Source of the DNA: Tissierella sp. Yu-01
GTDB taxonomy: Bacteria; Bacillota; Clostridia; Tissierellales; Tissierellaceae
NCBI RefSeq assembly: GCF_029537395.1
Contig: NZ_CP120677.1
Location: 1-64,000, forward strand
Direction: 5' to 3'
DNA: 64,000 nt
This document shows positions 42,185 through 50,869 of this stretch, in pieces. A program made the translations under genes and the position numbers. Under the pieces are notes generated by a model. The model searched no databases. It was not told the DNA's origin and was given only the letters and a program-made list of their open reading frames with translations. The first letter of the stretch is position 1. Each line of letters opens with the position of its first letter.

Positions 42185-42212
42185 TAAACGAAATAGAAGT
42201 ATAAAGGTTACA
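42185..42212 (-). promoter_or_regulatory. ECF-type promoter before the second sigma operon
   Basis: On the minus strand TGTAAC (42212-42207), 16 bases, CGTTTA (42190-42185), 23 bases before the start codon. Nearly the same elements precede the other ECF operon at 25002-25030. The remaining DNA up to the insertion sequence (42213-42444) shows nothing definite and may include the right-hand flank of the IS. Confidence 0.6.
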
Positions 42213-42444
42213 TTTTTTAAGAATTATAAAAAATAAAAATTTATGATTACATTTTTAGTATACAATATAATTAAGGATGAGCTAATTAATATAAGTAGAT
42301 TTATATTATTTATTGAATAAGTCCAGCTAAGAATTGTCAATAACTAAAATAAAAATATCTGATATATTAGTCAATTAAAAAAGGGTAATTTTAATAAGCC
42401 TTTTGATTCAATATCAAAAAGTAAGAATACTTTATGGAATTACA

Positions 42445-43750
42445 CTATGCAGCGATGTCGCATTTCGCTTTCGAGTAATTCATTTGATGTTCTTCTGGAG
42501 TGATGATTTCAAACCCTTTTTTATCACGCAAGATGGCAAATACAATGTTGCATACTTTATGCATAATAGCTCCAAGAGCTACCATCTGGGGCTTGCTCTG
42601 GCACTTTTTAAGATAGTATTCACGTAAAACTGGATTGTTGGCAGAACCATTACGATTTAAAGCAATGCTGACTAAAGCCATGGTGTGTATTACCCTTCTA
42701 GCAATTCGGGAGCCGCGTTTTGACATATTAACTTTGGTGCCATTAAAATTCCCTGATTGTTTAACAGCTGGATCTAGGCCAAAATATGCAAAAAGTTGTT
42801 TAGGTGAACGAAAAGCAGAGAAATCACCAATTTCACACATAAGACTTACTGCAGAAAGGAACCCTGCACCTTTAAAAGATTCAATTAAGTCTATCTGTTT
42901 TACAAACTCAGTATCTCTGTTAGCATCCACCATTTCATGCATATCAGAAAGTATAGCTGAGATTTCTTCATCATATTGACGAATGAAACGGATGTACAGA
43001 AGAATGCGCTTAAAGTTACTGTTTACGGAATGACCAAAGGTCTTTGCATCATTAGAAGCTTGAATAATTGCATTATACTTGTTTTCAGCATAAGTAATAC
43101 CAAAGCGTGCAGTAGACCGTATGGATGTAATAATCTCATCTTTAGAAGCATTTAAAAATGCATCTGGAGAAGTGTATTTTTCCAGTAAGGTCAATGCAGT
43201 ATTTGTAGTTATTTTAGAAAAAATCTTTAAATACTGCGGAAATACCATTCGTAGTTCGCCTTGAAGCTTGTTTACGTAAGCTGAGCGATTGTCCATCAAA
43301 TCATAATATTCTCTTGAAAGATTTCTTAAATCAAGTACAAGATTTGATGGAATAAGAGAAACCTTTAAATCAGGTTTTAAACCAATTAAGGCACATTTTT
43401 GAATCAAATTTATCATTATGGACTTTTCTAATATTAATATTTGTGCTATTCTTAGTGATGATAGGATTAATGATGGATACCAAAAATCCCTTATCACGAA
43501 GATAGCAGAAGAGTGGGTAATGATAAATTCCCGTGGATTCTAGGAAAATGCGACTTTCCAAAGAATACAGCTCTTCTGCTTCTTTGATTTTAGAAGCAGC
43601 CATAGACAGGGAATTTAAATCTGAATGTAGGATTTTAAAAGGCTTTCCTACAAAGGTTTGGTTAGGTAGTGCAATAGACATCCAGCTAAAGTCTGCACCA
43701 ACATCTATACCAACCGAAATAAATGAATCATATTTAATAATATTTGACAT
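42445..43750 (-). pseudogene. IS110 family transposase, frameshifted
   Basis: The N-terminal DEDD RuvC-like domain begins at ATG 43750 (AGGAGAT upstream) with SVGIDVGADFSWMSIA. The C-terminal transposase_20 domain reads FKGAGFLSAVSLMCEIGDFSAFRSPKQL and later SKRGSRIARRVIHTMA with the conserved Ser. The two parts are in different frames, joined at an AAAAA run near 43403. One surplus A (or two missing) would explain it. IS110 transposases normally use one frame, so this copy is probably dead. The element has no terminal inverted repeats to define its ends. Confidence 0.85.
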
Positions 43751-44090
43751 GAGCGATATCTCCTTTCTGATAGGAATCCATTTCCAAGCAATGAGTACAC
43801 ATCCTAGCATGTGATACAGGTATAGCCTGAGGCTCCCAACCAGCCAAATCATAAAACCTCATTGAATGGATTAATTGACTTAATCGTAGGTATAGGCCAG
43901 TAGAAACTGACTTCCCAAGGGGGATGACACTTTTTATCCTATCCTTGAAGATTATACTTTATGATAAGTCTGGAGTCTACTGGAGAACCATCAGGCATGT
44001 TAAATTTAGAAGTAACATCTGATGAAGGAAGAACTCCTTCTTCCGTTACTAAATGATAGAAATGTATTTTTTATAGAAATGTATTAACAG
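43751..44090 (-). mobile_element. IS110 non-coding end, probable bridge-RNA region
   Basis: About 300 bases of non-coding DNA upstream of the transposase, with hairpins such as GGAAGAA/TTCTTCC (44028-44045). In IS110-group elements the non-coding end next to the transposase start encodes the bridge RNA that specifies donor and target DNA, and this stretch has the right place and length. The exact element end is not determinable. A small palindrome CATAGTCA/TGACTATG at 44091-44110 and a 13-base direct repeat (44056-44068, 44073-44085) lie near the likely border. 44111-44245 shows only a 10-codon ORF after AGGGGGA. Confidence 0.5.
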
Positions 44091-44245
44091 CATAGTCATT
44101 AGTGACTATGACATTATTATACTAGGGGGAATAGCAATGAAAAGATTTTTGTTTCAGAAATTAATATAACAAATTTACATAAGTTACTACTTTATATTGC
44201 ATCTTTAAATCTGAATATACTTTTTAAAATAGAGGAGAGATACAT

Positions 44246-45001
44246 ATGAATGAAAAATATACAGAAATAAATTCTAAGGTTTTTGATAAGTGGGTTGAGG
44301 AAGGCTGGGAATGGGGTCAACCTATTAGTCACGAAATTTTTGAGAAAGCTAAAAATGGTGATTGGTTTGTTGTACTTACACCTACCAAACCAGTACCAAA
44401 GGAATGGTTCGGTGAAATGAAGAATGCAAAAGTTCTAGGGTTAGCTTCTGGCGGTGGGCAGCAAATGCCTATATTTACTGCTTTAGGTGCAAAGTGTACC
44501 GTATTGGATTACTCAGAAAAACAATTATTGAGTGAAAAAGAAGTAGCTAAAAGAGAAAATTACGAGATTGAAACAGTTAGAGCTGATATGACAAAACCTT
44601 TACCTTTTGAGGATAAATCTTTTGACATAATCTTTCATCCAGTTTCCAATTGTTATGTAGAGGATGTTCTTCCTATATGGAAAGAATGTTATAGGGTATT
44701 AAAAAAGGGTGGGATACTACTATCAGGATTAGACAATGGTATTAATTTCATATTCGATGATGAAGAAACAAAGCTTACGTATAAACTGCCATTTAATCCA
44801 TTAAAGGATAAACAACAGTATGAGGATTCAATAAAAAATGACTGGGGAATTCAATTCTCACATACAATTGAAGAACAAATAGGAGGACAATTACAAGCAG
44901 GATTTATACTTACAGATATATATCAGGATACAAATGGTGCGGGCAGACTTCATGAATTCAAAATTCCTACTTTTTACGCAACAAGAGCGATTAAAAAGTA
45001 A
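44246..45001 (+). CDS. Class I SAM-dependent methyltransferase
   Basis: 251 residues. Motif I is VLGLASGGGQQMPIFTALGAK, a variant with GGGQQ typical of one Methyltransf_11 subgroup, followed by CTVLDYSEKQL and FDIIFHPVSNCYVEDVLPIWKECYRVLKKGG (read in parts). The N-terminal YTEINSKVFDKWVEEGWEWG is shared by this subgroup. The substrate is unknown. AGAGGAGAG precedes the ATG. It is placed between the insertion sequence and a wall-protein gene, and nothing links it to either. Confidence 0.85.
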   Translation: MNEKYTEINSKVFDKWVEEGWEWGQPISHEIFEKAKNGDWFVVLTPTKPVPKEWFGEMKNAKVLGLASGGGQQMPIFTALGAKCTVLDYSEKQLLSEKEVAKRENYEIETVRADMTKPLPFEDKSFDIIFHPVSNCYVEDVLPIWKECYRVLKKGGILLSGLDNGINFIFDDEETKLTYKLPFNPLKDKQQYEDSIKNDWGIQFSHTIEEQIGGQLQAGFILTDIYQDTNGAGRLHEFKIPTFYATRAIKK

Positions 45002-45086
45002 GAACTTCCAATTATTATTAAATTTGTTTCCAATTATATGGAAAGTTAAATTAAAATATTATATACTGGATTCAGGAGGGGATATT

Positions 45087-47150
45087 ATGAAAAATATAAA
45101 ATTCAAATCGTTAATAATTATAATGTTATTGACACTGTTAATTACATGTATACCATCTAATGGATTTGCAGAAGACAACTTAGACAAAAACATTCAAAAA
45201 ATTAAGGCCCTATTTGAAATAGGAGATGATTATGAAGACTTTGATAAGCATGAGTATGATTCTTATGAAGGAAAGAAGATTACAAGCTTATATTGGAGAG
45301 GTCAGAATAGACATATTAATGTAGGTATTGATGAAGAGGGAAATATAATGAGCTATTCGAAAGGTGAATCTAGTTCAGATAGACAGCCGAGTATTTATAA
45401 ATTTCCTAAAATTACTAGAGAACAAGGAGTAGAAAGTGCTAAAAACTTTATAAAAAAACTATATCCTAATATATTAGATAAAATCAAACTTGTAGATGAG
45501 GAAGATCTTTATACCGCATACCGTAGAGATGATTTGAGCGGATATAATTATAATTTTATTATGATAGAAAATGATATAGTTTTTAATGAAAATACTGTAT
45601 ATATAACTGTGGATAATCAAACTAGTGAAGTAATTAATTTTAATATTAATTGGAGAGATGATTTAGAATTCCCAGATACTGAAGGTATTATATCAACGGA
45701 TGAAGTAAAAGAAACATATAAAGATAATATCAATATAGGATTATCTTATATAGTAAGAGAAGCAGACAAAGATACAAAATCATACTTAGGATACAATATT
45801 ATAGATACAGATAAGACGGTAGATGCTAAGACTAAGGATATGCTAAATACTTCCTACAAGTCCATGTATTCTGTATATGGATCTACATCAGATCAGAATA
45901 TGGAAAGTTTATCAAACGAAGAAGCAAATCAATTGATAAATTCGAAGAAAGTAATAAGTAGGGAAGAAATAAGTAAAAAAATATTAGACACATTTAAACT
46001 TGGAGAAGATTATGAAATTCAAGACCATAAATTAAAGGGAAACAAGGAAAAAGATTCTTATGTATGGGAAGTAATGGTGATTAAACGTGTTAAAAACGGC
46101 GCAAGTGGTGTTAGTGGAAGAATTGATGCTGTAACAGGAGAGATTTTAGATTTTTCTGATCCGGGTTCTTGGGATGATGATTTAGAGGAAGCGAAGTATA
46201 GAAAAGAAGAATTACTTGAAAGAGCAGAAGAAATTATAAAAAATAACAGTCCTGAAAAGTATAAAGAAGTAGAATATGTAGGGGATGAAAATGAGGATTT
46301 AGTTTATAGTCGAAATAATGTGTCAAATTTCCTATTTATAAGGAAAGTAAATGGTATTAGGGTTGAAAATGATGGTTTTAGGATTATCCTAAATAATGTT
46401 ACAGGAAAAGTATCGTCATACTATCATGGATGGAATGATTTAGAATTTGAATCTCCAGACAATCTAATACAAGAAGATGAAGCCAAAGAAATCATATTAA
46501 AGGATAGAGAATTAGAGTTAGGGTATCAAACATTAAAGGAAGAAAAAGATAAGAAGGATGTCAAACTGGTATATGATTTTAAAGATAAACATATAGTAGT
46601 AGATGCTAAAACAGGAGAAGTAATAGACATTCGAAAAGAGTTAATGGAAAAACAAGGCAAGAAGGAATATAAGGATATTGAAAATAGTTTTGCTAAAGAG
46701 CAAATACAAAAATTACAAAATCATATTACTTTATTTGAGGGAGAAAACTTTAAACCGAAACAAGAAATAACTCAGAAAGAGTTTTTACAATTACTTGCTC
46801 AAACTAAAGATGTATATTCCTATCAAGATATAAACTATTTATATGAAAGATTTATTAGAGAAGGTATTTTAAGTCAAGAAGAAAAAGACATAAATGCAAC
46901 AATAACTAGAGAAGAAGCTATAAAGTATATAATTAGAGCCTTTGGGCAGGAGCCATTAGATAATATAGGAGATGTATATAAACTGGAGTATGAAGATGCA
47001 AATGATATATCAGATAATTTAAAAGGACATATTGCAATTGCTAAAGGACTAGGACTTATAAGTGGTGAAGGAAATTTTAGACCAAAAGATAATTTAACAA
47101 GAGAAGAGGCAGCTGTTATAATATACAATATCTTAAATAGAGGTATATAA
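45087..47150 (+). CDS. Secreted YcdB/YcdC-repeat protein with SLH domain
   Basis: 687 residues from the ATG at 45087 (AGGAGGGG 5 bases upstream). An upstream in-frame extension overlaps the methyltransferase and is rejected. Signal peptide: LIIIMLLTLLITCIPSNGFA. Two YcdB/YcdC-PepSY-like repeats follow (YWRGQNRHINVGIDEEGNI... and the VWEVMVIKRV..GVSGRIDAVTGEILDF half), with VYDFKDKHIVVDAKTGEVID. The end carries one clear SLH repeat (residues about 635-687, with NLTREEAAVIIYNI) after a more degenerate one. It is probably a surface protein that inhibits or chaperones peptidases, as PepSY proteins do (inference). Confidence 0.84.
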   Translation: MKNIKFKSLIIIMLLTLLITCIPSNGFAEDNLDKNIQKIKALFEIGDDYEDFDKHEYDSYEGKKITSLYWRGQNRHINVGIDEEGNIMSYSKGESSSDRQPSIYKFPKITREQGVESAKNFIKKLYPNILDKIKLVDEEDLYTAYRRDDLSGYNYNFIMIENDIVFNENTVYITVDNQTSEVINFNINWRDDLEFPDTEGIISTDEVKETYKDNINIGLSYIVREADKDTKSYLGYNIIDTDKTVDAKTKDMLNTSYKSMYSVYGSTSDQNMESLSNEEANQLINSKKVISREEISKKILDTFKLGEDYEIQDHKLKGNKEKDSYVWEVMVIKRVKNGASGVSGRIDAVTGEILDFSDPGSWDDDLEEAKYRKEELLERAEEIIKNNSPEKYKEVEYVGDENEDLVYSRNNVSNFLFIRKVNGIRVENDGFRIILNNVTGKVSSYYHGWNDLEFESPDNLIQEDEAKEIILKDRELELGYQTLKEEKDKKDVKLVYDFKDKHIVVDAKTGEVIDIRKELMEKQGKKEYKDIENSFAKEQIQKLQNHITLFEGENFKPKQEITQKEFLQLLAQTKDVYSYQDINYLYERFIREGILSQEEKDINATITREEAIKYIIRAFGQEPLDNIGDVYKLEYEDANDISDNLKGHIAIAKGLGLISGEGNFRPKDNLTREEAAVIIYNILNRGI

Positions 47151-47200
47151 CGAGGATCCACTATCGCCTGACTTTTGTCGAAACTTACGATAAGAATGAG

Positions 47201-47240
47201 AAGAATCCCAATGGAGAAAATGCAAAGGGATTCTTTTTTA
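47201..47240 (+). terminator. Terminator after the YcdB-SLH gene
   Basis: AAGAATCCC (47201-47209) and GGGATTCTT (47227-47235) followed by TTTTTA. Confidence 0.75.
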
Positions 47241-47282
47241 ATTCAAAGTAAACATAATAATAAATTAAAAGGAGTGGTAAAA

Positions 47283-47957
47283 ATGAAATTTAGCATTGAG
47301 GGAGAGTATCCTGTATTAAGATGTATATTAAACAGGGGAGAAGAAATAGTAACGTCAGCAGGGAATATGAGCTGGATGGATGAAGGTTTTAACATTGAAA
47401 CATCAACTGGTGGAGGATTGATGAAGGGTTTAGCTAGAGCATTTACAGGTGAAGGAATCTTTAGAAATGTATATAGAGCAAGTAAAGATAATCTGGAAAT
47501 TGCTTTTGCATCGTCTTTGCCTGGAAAAATAATGTCACTTGAAATGAATGGGAAGACATTTATTACTCAAAAGAATGCATTTTTAGCATCAGAACCATCA
47601 GTAAAGATGGAAACAGTATTTACTAAAAAGTTCAGTTCTGGATTATTAGGTGGTGAAGGATTTATTCTTCAAAAATTCTCTGGTGAAGGACTCTTATTTT
47701 TAGAAGCAGATGGTTCAACAGTTGAGTATAATTTAGATGTAGGGCAAACTATGCTAATTGATCAAGGACATGTTTTTATGTTTGAAGAGAGTGTAAGATA
47801 TGATATTGAAACAGTTAAGGGAATCAAAAATGTAATGTTTGGAGGAGAGGGATTATTTTTAGTAAAGTTAACAGGTCCAGGAAAAGTTATTCTACAAACT
47901 ATGCCTGTTGCAAATTTGGCAAGTAAAATTGTTCCATATGTACCAAGCTCAAAATAA
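47283..47957 (+). CDS. AIM24 / TIGR00266 family protein
   Basis: 224 residues. GEYPVLRCILNRGEEIVTSAGNMSWMDEGF, the repeated glycine-rich segments GGGLMKGLARAFTGEG and LLGGEGFILQKFSGEG, and GPGKVILQTMP match the AIM24 family, a double-psi beta-barrel-like fold of unknown role. Members are near-universal in Clostridia and are sometimes linked to membrane stress. ATG at 47283 after AGGAGTGG. The longer frame to 47175 runs through the terminator and is rejected. Soluble, no signal peptide, and transcribed on its own. Confidence 0.88.
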   Translation: MKFSIEGEYPVLRCILNRGEEIVTSAGNMSWMDEGFNIETSTGGGLMKGLARAFTGEGIFRNVYRASKDNLEIAFASSLPGKIMSLEMNGKTFITQKNAFLASEPSVKMETVFTKKFSSGLLGGEGFILQKFSGEGLLFLEADGSTVEYNLDVGQTMLIDQGHVFMFEESVRYDIETVKGIKNVMFGGEGLFLVKLTGPGKVILQTMPVANLASKIVPYVPSSK

Positions 47958-48013
47958 GCTATCAAAGCAGAAGTAAACTCATGAAATCTATTTTCGATGA
48001 GGAGGATTAACAT

Positions 48014-48871
48014 ATGCTAAATTTTAAAACATTAGAAGAAATAAATATTGAAACACTCCATGCTGCTTTTGTACAGGCTTTTTTGGATTATCAGGTGGAA
48101 ATCAACTTGCCCTTATGGAAGTTTAATAATATGTTACAAAGGAGAGGTTATTCCCCTGAACTTTCTGTAGGAGCATTTAAGGATAGTGAACTAATAGGAT
48201 TTGTTCTTAACGGAATTCGTAATTGGAGAGGAAAAACTACTATATATGATTGTGGAACAGGGGTAATACCCGAATATAGAAAACAAGGAATTACAAGTAA
48301 TATGTTTAAAGAAGTTTTGAGACATCTTCAAAGTAATAATATTGAACATTACTTACTTGAAGTAATTCAATCTAACGAACCAGCTGTTAATCTTTATGAG
48401 AAACAAGGTTTTTTAATTACGAGGACTTTTTCGTGCTTTCGAATAGAGAAGGATCACATCAGAAATGGATCAATTTCTTCTATAAAATATAAATCATGTA
48501 ATATTGAGGAAATAAATTGGAAGTTATTTAAATCATTTTGGGATTTTGAACCATCCTGGCAAAATTCTATTGAGTCAATTATAGCAGTTTCTAATTCGTT
48601 TGAAGCAGTTACTGCACAAATTGGTGAAGATATTATTGGATATGGGATAATTGATAAAATCACAGGAGATATACCTCAGTTAGCAGTTCATATAAAATAT
48701 CGTCGACAAGGAATAGGAGCTAATATTTTTAAAAAATTAATAGAGTATACAGAATCACAAAATATTAGCTTCATTAATATTGAAAATAAATGCCTTAATA
48801 TTATTGAATTTCTACATAATCTGGGGTTTGAGAATTTTATAGATCAATATGAAATGATATTAAATATTTAA
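48014..48871 (+). CDS. Tandem GNAT acetyltransferase
   Basis: 285 residues with two GNAT domains. The first has GTGVIPEYRKQGITSNMFKEVL and SNEPAVNLYEKQGFLITRTFSCFRI. The second, from about residue 160, has LAVHIKYRRQGIGANIFKKLIEY and NIIEFLHNLGFENF. Both keep the R/QxxGxG acetyl-CoA loop. Two-domain GNATs often act on antibiotics or amino-acid derivatives, but the substrate is unknown here. GAGGAGG precedes the ATG. It is followed 25 bases later by a small membrane-anchored protein. Confidence 0.87.
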   Translation: MLNFKTLEEINIETLHAAFVQAFLDYQVEINLPLWKFNNMLQRRGYSPELSVGAFKDSELIGFVLNGIRNWRGKTTIYDCGTGVIPEYRKQGITSNMFKEVLRHLQSNNIEHYLLEVIQSNEPAVNLYEKQGFLITRTFSCFRIEKDHIRNGSISSIKYKSCNIEEINWKLFKSFWDFEPSWQNSIESIIAVSNSFEAVTAQIGEDIIGYGIIDKITGDIPQLAVHIKYRRQGIGANIFKKLIEYTESQNISFINIENKCLNIIEFLHNLGFENFIDQYEMILNI

Positions 48872-48896
48872 AGCAAAATTTTTTAGGAGGCATTTT

Positions 48897-49265
48897 GTGG
48901 AAAGCAGAAGAAAAAGATTTAGGTTTAGATATGTTTTTTTAAGTGTTATGATTACTGGAATCATCATATTTACTATTAAATATAAATATGAGCATACATT
49001 TTCAACTAATAGATGGATTGAGTTCCCTCGGGAACGTGTAAAAATGGTTGATAGTTTATTAGAAAAACATGTTTTGGTAGGCAAATCTAAGGAAGAAATA
49101 ATAGGGTTATTAGGAAATGAAACAGAAAATGCATATTTTAAAGAAGTTAATAATTTTGTTTACTATATGGGAGATGAGCGTGGACTTATTAGTATAGATA
49201 GCGAATGGCTTGTTATAGAATTCAGAAATAATGTTGTAATTGATGCTAAAATCATGAGAGATTAA
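48897..49265 (+). CDS. Membrane-anchored small protein, BamE/SmpA-like pattern
   Basis: 122 residues, GTG start 6 bases after AGGAGG. A basic N-terminus (ESRRKRFRFRY) and one membrane helix (residues 12-30) precede an outer domain with VGKSKEEIIGLLGNETE and WLVIEFRNNVVIDAKIM. The GKSKEEVxxLLG...L.I.F.ngkV order is that of SmpA/OmlA-fold domains, which are common in exported proteins of Firmicutes too. The function is not known. It is one of several small envelope genes in this stretch. Confidence 0.6.
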   Translation: MESRRKRFRFRYVFLSVMITGIIIFTIKYKYEHTFSTNRWIEFPRERVKMVDSLLEKHVLVGKSKEEIIGLLGNETENAYFKEVNNFVYYMGDERGLISIDSEWLVIEFRNNVVIDAKIMRD

Positions 49266-49372
49266 CTGTATATTATCTTTAATAGGGGCAGGAATAATTT
49301 GTTTCGTACAAAAATCTAAAGGAAAATAAGGCTATGTACTAACAAACTACTATGTTAATTAGGGGGATTCTT

Positions 49373-49693
49373 ATGAGTAAAGATATAAAATGTTTGCGTT
49401 GTGGAAATGTAATGAAACATATTAGAGATGATAAATTGCAGCTGGGGCAAACAGGTTGGTTCTTAGGAGATTTATCTAATCTACTCTCAGGGGCGCTTCC
49501 AGTTGAAATTTATTTGTGCCAAGAATGCATGAAGCTTGAGTTTTTCAGTAAAAAGTTGGAGTTTGAAGTAGAATATCCAGAGGATCCAAATGCGCAAATT
49601 ATATGTCCTAGATGTAGAAAACTCCATGATAAAACTTATGATGAATGTCCATTTTGTGAATATGATTATTATTCTAAATCTAAATATAAATAA
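49373..49693 (+). CDS. Double zinc-ribbon protein
   Basis: 106 residues from the ATG at 49373 (AGGGGGA upstream). A first zinc site CLRCGN at residue 6 is completed by CQECMK, a second site is CPRC...CPFCE near the end, and a Gly/Leu-rich hydrophobic stretch lies between them (LGDLSNLLSGALPVEIYL). It looks like a small nucleic-acid- or protein-binding zinc-ribbon protein. I cannot name a family. The next gene starts 35 bases after its stop, so the two may share a message. Confidence 0.65.
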   Translation: MSKDIKCLRCGNVMKHIRDDKLQLGQTGWFLGDLSNLLSGALPVEIYLCQECMKLEFFSKKLEFEVEYPEDPNAQIICPRCRKLHDKTYDECPFCEYDYYSKSKYK

Positions 49694-49728
49694 ATTATCT
49701 CATAAAATTATAGGGAGGTAAGTCTAAG

Positions 49729-50727
49729 GTGATAAAAAGAGGAAGACTTATTATTGTAATATTGATACTTTCAATTACTTTAATTATTGCTTCCTGTAAA
49801 AAAGATACTATAATTAAAAACACAATGGAAGTTCCTACAAAAAATGATTCTAATATATCATCAAATTTAATGAGTGATATAGCCATGAAATACGGTATAA
49901 CTCATGAAAGTTTTCCTAGAATAGATGGGTCAACGTCTACTCTTTCTATTGTTAGAGCGATTAATATAGCAATGTACCAGGATACTGGTAATGATAATTT
50001 TCCAGAGACAGCATCAAAGACTGTACCGGCATATAAGCTTCTCATAGATGGTAATGTTGATATTATAATTGTTCCATATGCTTCCCTAGAGGTTACAGAA
50101 CTAGCAAAGAGTAAAGGTGTAAAACTGGAATTTTATCCTGTAGCTTCAGAAGCTCTTGTATTTATTACTCCAATAGAGAATGAGACAGTAAACATCACAA
50201 AGGAGCAGGTTAGAAATATATATATTGATTATGGAATTAATAATTGGTCTGAGTTGGGAGGCCCAGATCGTGAACTGGTTCCAATTTGTCGGAATGCTGA
50301 TAGTGGAAGTCAGTCACAAATGGATAATCTCATATTAATGGGTAAAGAAATGCATCCGAGTATTAAGAAAAATTATGTGGAATTAACAATGGAGGGTATG
50401 CTTGACATTGTAGCATTTTATCATAGTGGAGGATTAGATGGAAGTCCAACTGATAGCTATGCAATAGGCTATACCTTATATACATATTTAAAAAATATGG
50501 GTGAAGTCACAGGTATAGATGAAAGATTAAAGATGCTATCATATGAAGGCGTTGCTCCTACAGAAGAGAGTATAGCAGATGGTTCCTATTCGCTAGCTGA
50601 TGGATATTATGCTGTGATTCGAAGTGACTTACCAGAAGAACACGATGCAAGAAGTATTATCAAATGGTTAAAGTCAGATGAGGGTAAAGATGCCATAAGT
50701 AATTTAAATTATATTCCAAAAGATTAG
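49729..50727 (+). CDS. PstS-like phosphate-binding lipoprotein
   Basis: 332 residues, GTG start about 10 bases after GGGAGG. The lipobox reads LIIASC (Cys near residue 23), then a linker, then a PBP-like domain with IDGSTSTLSIVRAI (the phosphate loop of PstS-type proteins), SEALVFITPIEN, RNADSGSQSQMDN and a final RSIIKWLKSDEGKDAI. No pst permease or ATPase genes are nearby, so it is an orphan binding protein. It could serve phosphate uptake encoded elsewhere, or signalling. Confidence 0.78.
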   Translation: MIKRGRLIIVILILSITLIIASCKKDTIIKNTMEVPTKNDSNISSNLMSDIAMKYGITHESFPRIDGSTSTLSIVRAINIAMYQDTGNDNFPETASKTVPAYKLLIDGNVDIIIVPYASLEVTELAKSKGVKLEFYPVASEALVFITPIENETVNITKEQVRNIYIDYGINNWSELGGPDRELVPICRNADSGSQSQMDNLILMGKEMHPSIKKNYVELTMEGMLDIVAFYHSGGLDGSPTDSYAIGYTLYTYLKNMGEVTGIDERLKMLSYEGVAPTEESIADGSYSLADGYYAVIRSDLPEEHDARSIIKWLKSDEGKDAISNLNYIPKD

Positions 50728-50792
50728 AAATTGCAAAGAGAACTTCGTTTAAATCCATTAAATTTGAGGCTATGGAATAGGTTCAGAATAAA

Positions 50793-50821
50793 TTGACACC
50801 AAAATCTGAGAAGATTATAAT
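50793..50821 (+). promoter_or_regulatory. Consensus sigma-A promoter
   Basis: TTGACA (50793-50798), 17 bases, TATAAT (50816-50821), 48 bases before the Asp-box protein gene. Confidence 0.8.
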
Positions 50822-50869
50822 TGAAAAAAAAGAAAAAGAATACAATGGAAAAATCGAAGGAGTATATAG

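Noticed and set aside
42635-42979. Plus-strand ORF inside the IS110 transposase
   Set aside because: Shadow frame of the transposase, no family match.
44934-45086. In-frame extension of the YcdB-SLH gene overlapping the methyltransferase
   Set aside because: It would put a polar tail before the signal peptide; AGGAGGGG lies right before the ATG at 45087.
47175-47282. Longer start for the AIM24 gene
   Set aside because: The extension crosses the terminator at 47201-47240 and lacks a ribosome site; the family begins at the ATG 47283.
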